From MM2 sp035460165 (GTDB taxonomy: Bacteria; Pseudomonadota; Gammaproteobacteria; Burkholderiales; Methylophilaceae): DNA of 62,831 nucleotides. The notes under the pieces are model-generated. The model was given only the letters and a program-made list of their open reading frames with translations. It had not been told where the DNA came from and did not search any database. The stretch spans positions 1 to 62,831 of the forward strand of contig DATHWW010000010.1 in assembly GCA_035460165.1 (NCBI GenBank), written 5' to 3'. The stretch's first letter is position 1; the number at the start of each line of letters is the position of its first letter. Below are positions 26,642-35,652 of the stretch, piece after piece. A program made the position numbers and the translations under genes.

Positions 26642-27405
26642 CAGTGTTTCGCTGTTTGTTTGTCGGAAGGGGTCCTGTCCAGCTTCACTCCGTTGCCGTT
26701 GATCTTCATCAGGCTCGCGAGTATGCCGCCGGATTCGGTATTGCCGTTGACGTTGGTGATGACCAGCCGGCCTTGCCCTTGTTGCATGTCGTTGCGGAAA
26801 TCGTAGATTGCGCCGATCACGGTGAGCTTGCCCGCAGTCACTTCATGCGAAAACTTCTTCAACGCATAGGCGACCTGGTTGTTTACGTTGCCATCGATGC
26901 CGCGCAGGATTTCCGCTGCGTCATCGTTCTTGGGGTTTTTGACCGGCAACTTGATGGTGATGAGCTCGCGCTTGATGGCGGGCGATTCCTTTGAAAAATC
27001 TCCTCGCGCAGCCTTGATTGCGCCGCAGGCGGAATGGCCGACGATGATCAGCAAAGGCGTATGCAGATGATGCACGCCGTACTCCACCGAGCCTTCGGCC
27101 GTGGAAATCTGGTTGCCGATGTTGCGCACCATGAACAGATCGCCATCCGGCGTTTTATCGAATGCATGCGTGTGCACGCGCGAGTCGGAGCAGGTCACCA
27201 CCGTGGCACGCGGATGCTGTCCGTCGACGAACGGCTTGTAGTAATCGCTTTTATGCGATTTCGCGAACACCGAGTTGTCGTCCATCAGGTTACGAACAAT
27301 GCCACGCAATTGCTCCGCCTCGTCAGCATGCGCCTCTTCCTTGGCCAACACCGAACAGGTTGTCGCCAGCAGCGCTATAAAAAATCCTACTCGCAAAAAA
27401 ATCAT
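26641..27405 (-). CDS. Periplasmic beta-carbonic anhydrase
   Basis: A 254-residue protein with a Sec signal peptide (about 1-21, CSVLA-KEE). The beta-class zinc ligands are present: CSDSR (about 72-76) and HSACGA (about 128-133). It interconverts CO2 and bicarbonate, and the signal peptide places it in the periplasm. It lies between metH and mpl, on the same strand, with AAGGA before the ATG. Such an enzyme could help supply bicarbonate or CO2 in an autotroph, but nothing here proves autotrophy. Confidence 0.88.
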   Translation of the reverse strand: MIFLRVGFFIALLATTCSVLAKEEAHADEAEQLRGIVRNLMDDNSVFAKSHKSDYYKPFVDGQHPRATVVTCSDSRVHTHAFDKTPDGDLFMVRNIGNQISTAEGSVEYGVHHLHTPLLIIVGHSACGAIKAARGDFSKESPAIKRELITIKLPVKNPKNDDAAEILRGIDGNVNNQVAYALKKFSHEVTAGKLTVIGAIYDFRNDMQQGQGRLVITNVNGNTESGGILASLMKINGNGVKLDRTPSDKQTAKH

Positions 27406-27449
27406 TATTTTTCCTTATTGTGCTGAATAACTTCCAACCATAAAACACA

Positions 27450-30400
27450 TCAAGACAGATTGGGCGCCAGCCAGCGCTCCAGATATTCCTTAGGCAAGCC
27501 GCGCCGCGCCGCCATATCGTTCACCTGGTCTTCGCCGATCTTGTCGACGCTGAAGTAGCGGGATTCCGGATGCGCCAGATAGAAACCCGACACCGCTGCG
27601 GCTGGCATCATCGCGAACGACTCGGTGAGGCTCATGCCGATGTCTTCGGGGCGCAGCAGCTGGAACATATCCGGCTTGACCGTGTGGTCCGGGCAGGCAG
27701 GATAGCCAGGCGCAGGACGAATGCCGCGGTATTTCTCCTTGATGAGCTCGGCGTTGCTGAGCTCCTCGTCATGCGCGTAGCCCCACAAATCGGTACGCAC
27801 GCGCTCGTGCAGATATTCGGCAAACGCCTCGGCCAGTCGGTCGGCCAGCGATTTCAGCAGGATGCTGTTGTAATCATCGTGCGCATCGAGGAAGCGCCGC
27901 TCGTGCTTCTCCACGCCCAGCCCGGCGGTGACCGCGAACAGGCCGATGTAATCCGCGGCGCCCGACGACTTCGGCGCGATGAAATCCGCCAGGCACTGGT
28001 TCGGGCGCGGCACGCCGTCGATCACCGGCTTCACCGTCTGCTGGCGCATGCCGTACCAGGTGAAGGCCACTGCGCTGCGCGTGTCGTCGGTGTAAATCTC
28101 GATATCGTCGTCGTTGACGCTGTTCGCCGGCAGCAGCGCAATCACGCCGCTGGCGGTCAGCCAGCGACCGTCGATGATCTTCTTCAACATCGCCCGGCCT
28201 TCTTGCAGCAGCTTGGTCGCCGCTTCGCCGACGACCTTGTCCTCGAGAATGGCCGGATAGGCACCCGCCAGATCCCAGGTCTGGAAGAACGGGCCCCAGT
28301 CGATGTATTCGGCCAGCGTCGCCAGATCGAAATTATCGATCACGCGACGGCCGATGAATTTCGGCTTGACCGGCGCGCCGGGGCCGGTGAATTTCACCTG
28401 TGCCTTGTTGGCGCGCGCGTCAGCCAGCGGCAGTAATGGTATGCCTTTCTTGCCGGCATGCTGCGTGCGCACGCGGTCATAGTCGTTCGCCACCTCGGCG
28501 ATGTAGGCGTCGCGCTGCTCGGGCGTAAGCAAGGACTGCATCACTGATACTGAGCGCGAAGCGTCCGGCACGTAAATCACCGGGCCTTCGTAATGCGGCG
28601 CGATCTTCACCGCGGTGTGCGCGCGCGACGTCGTCGCCCCGCCGATCAGGAGCGGCGTTTTCAGTCCGCTGAAGTGCGGGTCGCGTTGCATTTCACGGGC
28701 GACGTGCGCCATTTCCTCGAGCGATGGCGTGATCAGCCCGGACAGGCCGATGATGTCGGCGTTTTCCGCCTTGGCCATCGCCAGGATTTCCGAAGCGGGC
28801 ACCATCACGCCCATGTTCACGACTTCGAAGTTGTTGCACTGCAGCACCACCGACACGATGTTCTTGCCGATATCGTGTACATCGCCCTTGACCGTCGCGA
28901 TCACCACCTTGCCCTTGGGCTTGGCAACGATACCGGTGCGCTCCTGCTCCAGGCGTTTTTCTTCCTCGATGAACGGAATCAGGTGCGCCACCGCCTGCTT
29001 CATCACGCGCGCCGATTTGACCACCTGCGGCAGGAACATCTTGCCCTGGCCGAACAGATCGCCAACGACGTTCATGCCGTCCATCAGCGGACCCTCGATC
29101 ACGTTGATCGGCCGGCCGCCGTTTTGCATGATCGCTGCTCGCGCCTCTTCGGTGTCCTCGACGATGAAATCGGTGATGCCGTGCACCATCGCGTGCTCGA
29201 GGCGCTTGTTGACCGGCACCGGGTTTTCCGGGGTTCCGCGCCATTCCTGGATGGAAGCTTCTTTCTTGCCGCCCGCTTTAAGCGTCCCGGCAATTTCAAT
29301 CATGCGCTCGGTCGCATCCGGACGGCGATTCAGCACCACATCCTCGACGCGCTCGCGCAGCTCGGGGCTGAGGTCGTCGTAAACGCCCATCATGCCGGCG
29401 TTGACGATGCCCATGGTCATGCCGGCCTGAATCGCGTGATAGAGGAACACGGTATGGATCGCTTCACGCGCCGGATCATTGCCGCGGAAGCTGAAGCTGA
29501 CATTTGACACGCCGCCGGAGATTTTTGCATGCGGCAAATTCTGCTTGATCCAGCGCGTCGCATTGATGAAATCGACCGCGTAGTTGTTGTGTTCCTCGAT
29601 CCCCGTCGCAATCGCGAAAATGTTTGGATCGAAGATGATGTCCTCGGGCGGGAAATCGACCTTCTCCACCAGCAAATCGTAAGCGCGCTGGCAGATTTCG
29701 ATCTTGCGCTCGAAGGTATCGGCCTGCCCCTTTTCGTCGAAGGCCATCACGATTACCGCAGCGCCGTAGCGGCGGCAAAGCTTTGCCTGACGCAGGAATT
29801 CTTCCTCGCCTTCCTTCATCGAGATCGAGTTGACGATTGATTTACCCTGCACGCACTTGAGGCCGGCCTCGATCACCGACCACTTGGACGAGTCGATCAT
29901 CACCGGCACGCGCGCGATATCCGGCTCGGAGGCGATCAGGTTGAGGAAGTGCGTCATCGCCGCGACCGCGTCCAGCATGCCCTCGTCCATGTTGATGTCG
30001 ATCACCTGCGCGCCGTTTTCCACCTGCTGGCGCGCGACGGACAGTGCTTCCTCGTACTGCCCGTTGAGTATCATGCGCGCGAAGGCCTTGGAGCCGGTCA
30101 CGTTGGTGCGCTCGCCGACGTTGACGAATAGCGAGCTGTCGTCGATGACGAAAGGCTCCAACCCGGAAAGGCGCGTGGCAACCGGCACATCCGGAATCCT
30201 GCGCGGAGCGAGGCCTTGCACTTCCTCGGCAATCGCCTGGATATGCGGCGGTGTGGTGCCACAGCAGCCGCCGGCGATATTCACGAAACCGCTCTCGGCG
30301 AATTCCTTCAGCAGCGAAGAGGTATCTTGCGGCTTTTCATCGAAGCCGGTATCCGACATCGGATTAGGCAGTCCGGCGTTGGGATAGATACACACATAGG

Positions 30401-31244
30401 TATCGGCGATCTTGGCCAGCTCTTCTGCGTACGGACGCATCAAGGTCGCGCCCAGCGCACAGTTGAGGCCGATGGTCAGCGGCCGCGCGTGGCGTACCGA
30501 ATTCCAGAATGCAGCCACCGTCTGGCCGGAAAGAATACGGCCGGACGCATCGGTCACCGTGCCGGAAATCATGATCGGCAGGCGCTGACCGGTTTCCTCG
30601 AAGAAAGTCTCGATCGCAAACAGGGCCGCTTTGCAGTTGAGCGTATCGAAGATGGTTTCGACCATCAGGATGTCGACGCCCCCCTCCACCAGCCCGCGCG
30701 TCTGCTCGAGATAAGCAGCCACCAGCTGATCAAACGTCACATTGCGCGCCGCCGGATCGTTGACGTCCGGCGAAATCGACGCGGTCTTGGGTGTCGGACC
30801 GAGTGCGCCGGCGACGAAGCGCGGCTTGTTCAGCGTCGAGTATTTGTCGCATGCAGCGCGCGCCAGCTTGGCGGCTTCGACGTTCATCTCATAGACGAGT
30901 TGCGCCATGTGGTAATCGTCCTGCGCCACCGTGGTCGCCCCGAAGGTATTGGTCTCGACGATATCGGCGCCTGCCGCCAGGTATTGCTCGTGGATTTCCT
31001 GGATGACCTGCGGCTGCGTCAGCGTCAGCAGCTCGTTGTTGCCCTTGACGAACAGTTCGCGCTCGCCGGCGGGTGCCGCGAAATCCTTGAAACGCTCGCC
31101 GCGATAATCCTGCTCCGTCAGCTTGTACTGCTGGATCATCGTGCCCATCGCGCCGTCCAATATCATGATGCGGCGAGACAAAATCTCGCGCAGGCGGGCT
31201 TCGGTCGGGGAAATAACGTGGGGCAACATGGCGTCCTGTTTCAT
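27450..31244 (-). CDS. metH: Cobalamin-dependent methionine synthase
   Basis: A complete 1264-residue enzyme that moves a methyl group from 5-methyl-THF to homocysteine via cobalamin. Domains in order: homocysteine-binding barrel (about 20-345, zinc cysteines in GLNCALGA and GGCCGTTP), pterin-binding barrel (about 370-640), cobalamin cap and Rossmann domains (about 660-900, with the cobalt-ligand motif DVHDIGKN), and the SAM-dependent reactivation domain (about 930-1230, RPAPGYPACPDH). With metF, metK and ahcY in the same window the methyl cycle is complete. The leader carries a terminator-like hairpin. Confidence 0.97.
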   Translation of the reverse strand: MKQDAMLPHVISPTEARLREILSRRIMILDGAMGTMIQQYKLTEQDYRGERFKDFAAPAGERELFVKGNNELLTLTQPQVIQEIHEQYLAAGADIVETNTFGATTVAQDDYHMAQLVYEMNVEAAKLARAACDKYSTLNKPRFVAGALGPTPKTASISPDVNDPAARNVTFDQLVAAYLEQTRGLVEGGVDILMVETIFDTLNCKAALFAIETFFEETGQRLPIMISGTVTDASGRILSGQTVAAFWNSVRHARPLTIGLNCALGATLMRPYAEELAKIADTYVCIYPNAGLPNPMSDTGFDEKPQDTSSLLKEFAESGFVNIAGGCCGTTPPHIQAIAEEVQGLAPRRIPDVPVATRLSGLEPFVIDDSSLFVNVGERTNVTGSKAFARMILNGQYEEALSVARQQVENGAQVIDINMDEGMLDAVAAMTHFLNLIASEPDIARVPVMIDSSKWSVIEAGLKCVQGKSIVNSISMKEGEEEFLRQAKLCRRYGAAVIVMAFDEKGQADTFERKIEICQRAYDLLVEKVDFPPEDIIFDPNIFAIATGIEEHNNYAVDFINATRWIKQNLPHAKISGGVSNVSFSFRGNDPAREAIHTVFLYHAIQAGMTMGIVNAGMMGVYDDLSPELRERVEDVVLNRRPDATERMIEIAGTLKAGGKKEASIQEWRGTPENPVPVNKRLEHAMVHGITDFIVEDTEEARAAIMQNGGRPINVIEGPLMDGMNVVGDLFGQGKMFLPQVVKSARVMKQAVAHLIPFIEEEKRLEQERTGIVAKPKGKVVIATVKGDVHDIGKNIVSVVLQCNNFEVVNMGVMVPASEILAMAKAENADIIGLSGLITPSLEEMAHVAREMQRDPHFSGLKTPLLIGGATTSRAHTAVKIAPHYEGPVIYVPDASRSVSVMQSLLTPEQRDAYIAEVANDYDRVRTQHAGKKGIPLLPLADARANKAQVKFTGPGAPVKPKFIGRRVIDNFDLATLAEYIDWGPFFQTWDLAGAYPAILEDKVVGEAATKLLQEGRAMLKKIIDGRWLTASGVIALLPANSVNDDDIEIYTDDTRSAVAFTWYGMRQQTVKPVIDGVPRPNQCLADFIAPKSSGAADYIGLFAVTAGLGVEKHERRFLDAHDDYNSILLKSLADRLAEAFAEYLHERVRTDLWGYAHDEELSNAELIKEKYRGIRPAPGYPACPDHTVKPDMFQLLRPEDIGMSLTESFAMMPAAAVSGFYLAHPESRYFSVDKIGEDQVNDMAARRGLPKEYLERWLAPNLS

Positions 31245-31253
31245 CGGGTTCTT

Positions 31254-31294
31254 GAAAATAAAACAACCGGTCCCGCTGGCAAAGCGAGCCGGTT
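31254..31294 (-). terminator. Terminator-like hairpin in the metH leader
   Basis: On the minus strand AACCGG...AGCG pairs with CGCT...CCGGTT around a short loop and is followed by GTTTTATTTTC, 10 bp before the metH ATG. No gene on this strand ends nearby, so it may act as an attenuator of metH rather than as the end of a transcript. A TATAAT on the same strand at 31315-31310 could be the promoter -10; I see no good -35. Confidence 0.45.
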
Positions 31295-31361
31295 CGGTTT
31301 AACTATATGATTATAGAATACCTTGAGGTATTGACGCATCCTTGCCAACAACAACAGCAGG

Positions 31362-32399
31362 TCAGAGTAAGGCGGCACCCATCCAGTCGCCGATCAGATA
31401 GGTCACAAGACCGGCCGAACCACCGATCGCCAGCATGCGCAGCCCGCCCCAAAGCGCGCCGCGACCGGTAAACAGTGATAACACCGCCCCCACCACAAAC
31501 AGCGCTACGCCGGTCAGCACCACGGTCACCAGCAAAGGGCGATGCTGAATATCCAACAGATATGGCAGCAACGGAATCGTGCCGCCCGCAACAAACGAGA
31601 AAAACGATGAAAGCGCCGCGATCCAGGGCGAACCCAGTTCGTCAGGATTCAGCCCTAGCTCTTCACGCGCCAAAGTATCCAGACCCATTTCCGGATCGGC
31701 AATCATGCGCTCCGCCAGCGTTTTCGCTTCGTCCGCTTGCATACCTCGCGCACGATAGATCAGCGCCAGTTCGGCCGCTTCCTGGCTCGGATATTGCGCC
31801 AGCTCGTCGCGCTCCAACCCGATCTGGTATTCGAACATTTCGCGTTGGGAACGCATGGAGACATATTCTCCTGCCGCCATCGATAACGCCCCCGCCAGCA
31901 AGCCGGCCACGCCGGTGAGAAGAATCACGCCGTGCTCGCTGGACGCACCCGCAACTCCCATCACCAGACAGGCAATCGACACCAGCCCATCGTTGACGCC
32001 AAACACCGCCGCACGCAATCCGCCGGAAGTACCGCCGCCCTGATGGCTAGCGCCCACTTCCTCAATGGTTTGGGGCATCGGGTGACCCAGACGACGGGGG
32101 GAGTACACCGACAGGCCGCGGATCTTGATCGCGGCCAGAATCGGGCGAATCTTGTGCGGCCCTAAACTGCGCGCCAGCCAGGCCACGACGCGCACCCGCA
32201 GGTCGGGGGCATATCTTTCCGGAACGGGATGACCGGCCTTGCGCAGTTCCACGGCCCACAGCTCAGATTGGCTATCCGCCTCCTTCGCTAACTCTAGAAA
32301 CAGCAACTGGCGCGGCGTACCACTTTCCTGGTCTGAAATAATGCGATACAGGTAAGCCGAGCGTTTTTCTTCTTTCCAGCTTTCCAGTTCGTGCACCAT
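31362..32399 (-). CDS. VIT1/CCC1-type metal transporter with N-terminal ferritin-like domain
   Basis: A 345-residue protein. The N-terminal part (about 1-120, EEKRSAYLYRIISDQESG) resembles the rubrerythrin/ferritin-like domain of MbfA-type proteins, but the usual second ExxH metal motif is not visible (EADSQSELW instead), so diiron binding is doubtful. The C-terminal part (about 140-345) is a VIT1/CCC1 iron/manganese transporter with five membrane segments (GLRAAVFGVNDGLVSIACLVMG, then GEYVSMRSQREMFE). The likely role is iron or manganese export. The frame is open upstream into comM, but the ATG at 32399 follows the comM stop. Confidence 0.82.
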   Translation of the reverse strand: MVHELESWKEEKRSAYLYRIISDQESGTPRQLLFLELAKEADSQSELWAVELRKAGHPVPERYAPDLRVRVVAWLARSLGPHKIRPILAAIKIRGLSVYSPRRLGHPMPQTIEEVGASHQGGGTSGGLRAAVFGVNDGLVSIACLVMGVAGASSEHGVILLTGVAGLLAGALSMAAGEYVSMRSQREMFEYQIGLERDELAQYPSQEAAELALIYRARGMQADEAKTLAERMIADPEMGLDTLAREELGLNPDELGSPWIAALSSFFSFVAGGTIPLLPYLLDIQHRPLLVTVVLTGVALFVVGAVLSLFTGRGALWGGLRMLAIGGSAGLVTYLIGDWMGAALL

Positions 32400-32400
32400 C

Positions 32401-33894
32401 TCAGCCGACCTCGTTCCGCCGGTACTGGATCGCCTCGGCGATATGGTTGGTTTTGATTGCACCGCCGCCGGCCAGGTCGGCGATCGTACGTGCAATTTTC
32501 AGGATGCGATGATACGCCCGGGCCGAAAGATTGAGGCGGCTGATCGCCTGCTTGAGCAAGGCCGCACCCGCATCGTCAGCGGCGCAGAAGACATCCACCT
32601 CCTGACTGCCGAGCTGGGCGTTGGATTTGCCCTGACGCTGCATCTGGATATCGCGCGCCGCCTGGACGCGGCCGCGTACCGTCGCGCTGGTTTCCCCGGA
32701 CGCCGCAGCAATCAATTCGTCCTCGCGCAGCGCCGGCACTTCGATATGCAGGTCGATGCGATCCAATAGCGGGCCGGAAATCCGGGCGCGATAGCGCGAC
32801 ACCTGATCCGGCGTACACCGGCATTTGTTGTTGTGATGGCCGAGGTAACCGCATGGGCACGGATTCATCGCCGCGATCAACTGAAACCTGGCCGGGAAAT
32901 CCGCTTGCCGCGCCGCGCGCGAAATGGTGATGCATCCGGACTCCAGAGGCTCGCGCAGCACCTCCAGCACCGAGCGGGAAAACTCCGGCAACTCATCGAG
33001 AAACAGCACGCCATGATGCGCCAGCGAAATCTCGCCCGGACGCGGATGCCCGCCGCCCCCCACCAGCGCCACACCCGATGCCGTGTGATGCGGCGAACGA
33101 AAAGGCCTGCGCTTCCAGTTTTCCGTTCTGAACCCTGCTCCCAGCGACTGGATCGCCGCGGACTCCAGCGCCTCATCCTCTGTCATTTCCGGCAGGATTC
33201 CGGGGAAACGCGCCGCCAGCATCGACTTGCCCGTTCCAGGAGGCCCGGCCATGATCAGGCTATGTTGTCCAGCCGCCGCGATTTCGAGTGCCCGCTTGGG
33301 CAGCGATTGTCCTTTGACTTCCATCAGATCGGGATATGTCGCCCGCTCTGCGCCCTCAATCTCGGTACATGGAACCAGCTCGCTCTGCCCGGCCAGATGC
33401 GCGCAGACCTCCAGCAAGCTTGTCGCGGGGTACACTGTCGCCGATTTCACCAAAAACGCTTCCCGCGCACTATTTTGGGGCAGGATAAACGCGCGGCCGT
33501 CCCGGCTGGCCTTATAGGTCATCGCCAATGCGCCGCGAACCGGGCGCAATTCGCCGGTCAATGCAAGCTCTCCGGCAAATTCGTACTCGGCCAGCCGTTT
33601 GATGGGAATTTGGCCGGAAGCTGCCAATATTCCGAGGGCAATGGGCAGATCGAAACGTCCGCTCTCCTTGGGCAAATCGGCCGGGGCGAGATTTACCGTG
33701 ATGCGCCGCGCCGGAAATTCGAAGCGGGATGTTTGCAGCGCCGCACGCACGCGATCCTTGCTCTCCTTCACTTCCGCCTCGGGCAGGCCTACGATCTGGA
33801 AGCTGGGCAATCCATTCGCCAGGTGCACTTCCACCGTCACCAGCGGCGCATCCATGCCGGACAAGGCACGGCTGTATAAAACGGCAAGTCCCAT
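32401..33894 (-). CDS. comM: ComM / YifB Mg-chelatase-like AAA+ helicase
   Basis: A 497-residue AAA+ ATPase that drives branch migration during natural transformation. The N-terminal Lon-protease-like domain (about 1-170) precedes the AAA+ core with Walker A GPPGTGKSML (about 218), Walker B LFLDELPEFSR and the zinc-like CPCGYLGHHNNKCRC block. The C-terminal Mg-chelatase domain ends the protein. Together with dprA it points to transformation capability. The VIT-type gene starts 1 bp past its stop. Confidence 0.94.
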   Translation of the reverse strand: MGLAVLYSRALSGMDAPLVTVEVHLANGLPSFQIVGLPEAEVKESKDRVRAALQTSRFEFPARRITVNLAPADLPKESGRFDLPIALGILAASGQIPIKRLAEYEFAGELALTGELRPVRGALAMTYKASRDGRAFILPQNSAREAFLVKSATVYPATSLLEVCAHLAGQSELVPCTEIEGAERATYPDLMEVKGQSLPKRALEIAAAGQHSLIMAGPPGTGKSMLAARFPGILPEMTEDEALESAAIQSLGAGFRTENWKRRPFRSPHHTASGVALVGGGGHPRPGEISLAHHGVLFLDELPEFSRSVLEVLREPLESGCITISRAARQADFPARFQLIAAMNPCPCGYLGHHNNKCRCTPDQVSRYRARISGPLLDRIDLHIEVPALREDELIAAASGETSATVRGRVQAARDIQMQRQGKSNAQLGSQEVDVFCAADDAGAALLKQAISRLNLSARAYHRILKIARTIADLAGGGAIKTNHIAEAIQYRRNEVG

Positions 33895-33929
33895 GATCTT
33901 GTTTTTCTTCCGATTGAGAATTCCGGTTA

Positions 33930-34166
33930 CTATTTTTGCTGAGCCTCTATTTCGGCCAGCCTTTTCTCCAGCGCATCCAGTTGCTCCCGAGTGCGTTGGA
34001 GCACTTGTGTCTGAATATCGAATTCCTCGCGCGTCACAAGCTCCAATTTGGTGAATACGCCCCGTAATAGTGCATTAAGATTCTTCTCTAAATCCGCAGC
34101 GGGCGTGCTGGCAAGCATCTGGCTGATTTTACTGGCGATTTCATCGAATATTTTGGCGTTCAACAT
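33930..34166 (-). CDS. ubiK: Ubiquinone biosynthesis accessory factor UbiK
   Basis: A 78-residue protein (DUF526/YqiC) with an N-terminal amphipathic region (MLNAKIFDEIASKISQML) and a C-terminal coiled coil (about 50-78, QTRxxLDALEKRLAEIEAQ-like). UbiK helps the UbiJ-based lipid-binding complex in aerobic ubiquinone synthesis. It lies 35 bp upstream of comM and is divergent from the porin-glnK-amtB operon. Confidence 0.88.
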   Translation of the reverse strand: MLNAKIFDEIASKISQMLASTPAADLEKNLNALLRGVFTKLELVTREEFDIQTQVLQRTREQLDALEKRLAEIEAQQK

Positions 34167-34228
34167 GCTAAATCCTCATGGTTTTAACGGTAGTCTATCA
34201 GAGTCCTTAGGTATACCATGGTCATTGC

Positions 34229-34245
34229 CGCACCACTCCGGTGCG
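34229..34245 (+). promoter_or_regulatory. NtrC-type binding palindrome
   Basis: CGCACC-ACTCC-GGTGCG is a perfect palindrome with the GCACC-N5-GGTGC pattern of NtrC enhancer sites. Its centre is about 105 bp upstream of the sigma-54 -24 element, a normal enhancer distance. Confidence 0.7.
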
Positions 34246-34338
34246 TTATATCAGACTGAAATATAATGATATTTTAGTTTTGCTAAAAACAATGTTACCG
34301 CAAGGCGACACTCTTGCCCGAGTTTTGAAGGTTTTTTC

Positions 34339-34354
34339 TGGCATGAGTGTTGCT
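34339..34354 (+). promoter_or_regulatory. Sigma-54 promoter of the porin-glnK-amtB operon
   Basis: TGGCATGAGTGTTGCT matches the -24/-12 consensus TGGCACG-N4-TTGCW at every defined position but one (C to T). It lies 50 bp before the porin ATG and points at it. Confidence 0.82.
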
Positions 34355-34403
34355 TCGAATTTCGTGCTTGTTTTCTTTTATCGTTCCATTGAAAGGGTGC
34401 ACT

Positions 34404-35225
34404 ATGCGTAAATCAATTCTACTAGTCGCTATGCTGGGAGCAGGTTTCGTTACTCCAGGCATGGCGCTTGCCGAAGAAGCAGCCGCAGCTCCTGCCGCAG
34501 CCGAGCCGGCATCCCCCCATACCGTTACTTATAACGTAGGCCTGTTCAGCCAGTATATCTGGCGCGGCATGACCCAAACCGATGAAGAACTGGCACTGCA
34601 AGGTGGCATCGACTACGCGCATGCCAGCGGCTTCTATGCCGGCGCATGGGCATCCAATGTCAATTGGACCACGGATGGCGGCTATCAAGAATCTAACAGC
34701 ATCGAACTCGACCTGTACGGCGGCTATGCCAATACCATTGGCGAGACCGGCATTGGTTATAACGTTGGCGTTTTGCAATACCTGTATCCGGGTAGCGAAA
34801 ATAGTGATTATCTTGGTGACGGCAGCAATGTGGGTGCTCCAGACACCAACGCCACCGAAGTCTATGGCGGCTTGAGCTATAAGTGGCTCAACACCAAGCT
34901 TTCCTATGTGGTTTCCGATGAAGCCTGGGGCTTCGACGATGCCGAAGGCTCCATGTATTGGGAAGCTAATGCCGATATCCCTATCGGTGAAACCGGCCTG
35001 ACTGTCAACCTCCACTACGGTGTATTCAAATTCGATGGCGAGTTCCTCGGCGTCGACAACGATGAATACGACTATGACGACTGGAAGATCGGCGTGACCA
35101 AGGCATGGAGCAACGGCGTCAAGGTCGGCGGCTACTACACCGACAACAACTCTGATGATGATTTCTGGCTACTGAAGGAACAAACCGAAGAGCAATTCAC
35201 CGTCTTCGTGCAAAAGCTGTTCTAA
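34404..35225 (+). CDS. TorF family putative porin (TIGR02001-like)
   Basis: A 273-residue outer-membrane protein. The signal peptide is about residues 1-22 (GMALA-EE), followed by an Ala/Pro linker and alternating beta strands typical of the family (NVGLFSQYIWRGMTQT, then DLYGGYA and VQKLF at the very end with the terminal phenylalanine needed for barrel assembly). It heads a transcription unit with glnK and amtB under a sigma-54/NtrC-type promoter. I infer that it passes ammonium or another nitrogen source through the outer membrane; the substrate has not been shown for the family. Confidence 0.85.
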   Translation: MRKSILLVAMLGAGFVTPGMALAEEAAAAPAAAEPASPHTVTYNVGLFSQYIWRGMTQTDEELALQGGIDYAHASGFYAGAWASNVNWTTDGGYQESNSIELDLYGGYANTIGETGIGYNVGVLQYLYPGSENSDYLGDGSNVGAPDTNATEVYGGLSYKWLNTKLSYVVSDEAWGFDDAEGSMYWEANADIPIGETGLTVNLHYGVFKFDGEFLGVDNDEYDYDDWKIGVTKAWSNGVKVGGYYTDNNSDDDFWLLKEQTEEQFTVFVQKLF

Positions 35226-35302
35226 TTTTGCAGCACCCCGGCGGCGGGCTGGACGCGCAACCTGGCCCGCGCCTTATTACTACTCTATAACAGGAGACTT
35301 AA

Positions 35303-35641
35303 ATGAAATTTGTCACCGCTATCATCAAGCCTTTCAAGCTTGACGAAGTGCGTGAAGCCCTCTCCGCCATTGGCGTGCAGGGCATCACCGTCACCGAGGT
35401 CAAGGGCTTTGGTCGGCAAAAGGGGCACACCGAGCTGTATCGCGGTGCTGAATACGTCGTCGACTTCCTTCCCAAGGTCAAGCTGGAAGCTGCCATCAAG
35501 GATGACATGCTCGACCAGGTGATTGAAGCAATAGAAAAATCCGCCAGCACCGGCAAAATCGGCGACGGCAAGATTTTCATCTTCGATCTCGAACAAGTTT
35601 ATCGTATCCGCACCGGCGAAACCGGTCCGGATGCGCTGTAA
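35303..35641 (+). CDS. glnK: Nitrogen regulatory protein P-II
   Basis: A 112-residue trimeric signal protein that senses 2-oxoglutarate and ATP/ADP and blocks AmtB when ammonium is plentiful. The T-loop with the uridylylated tyrosine is in GHTELYRGAEYVVDF (Y51), and the C-terminal GKIGDGKIFI block is standard. Its place directly before amtB (11 bp) marks it as GlnK rather than GlnB. The ribosome binding site AGGAG precedes the ATG. Confidence 0.95.
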   Translation: MKFVTAIIKPFKLDEVREALSAIGVQGITVTEVKGFGRQKGHTELYRGAEYVVDFLPKVKLEAAIKDDMLDQVIEAIEKSASTGKIGDGKIFIFDLEQVYRIRTGETGPDAL

Positions 35642-35652
35642 GGGAGAACACC

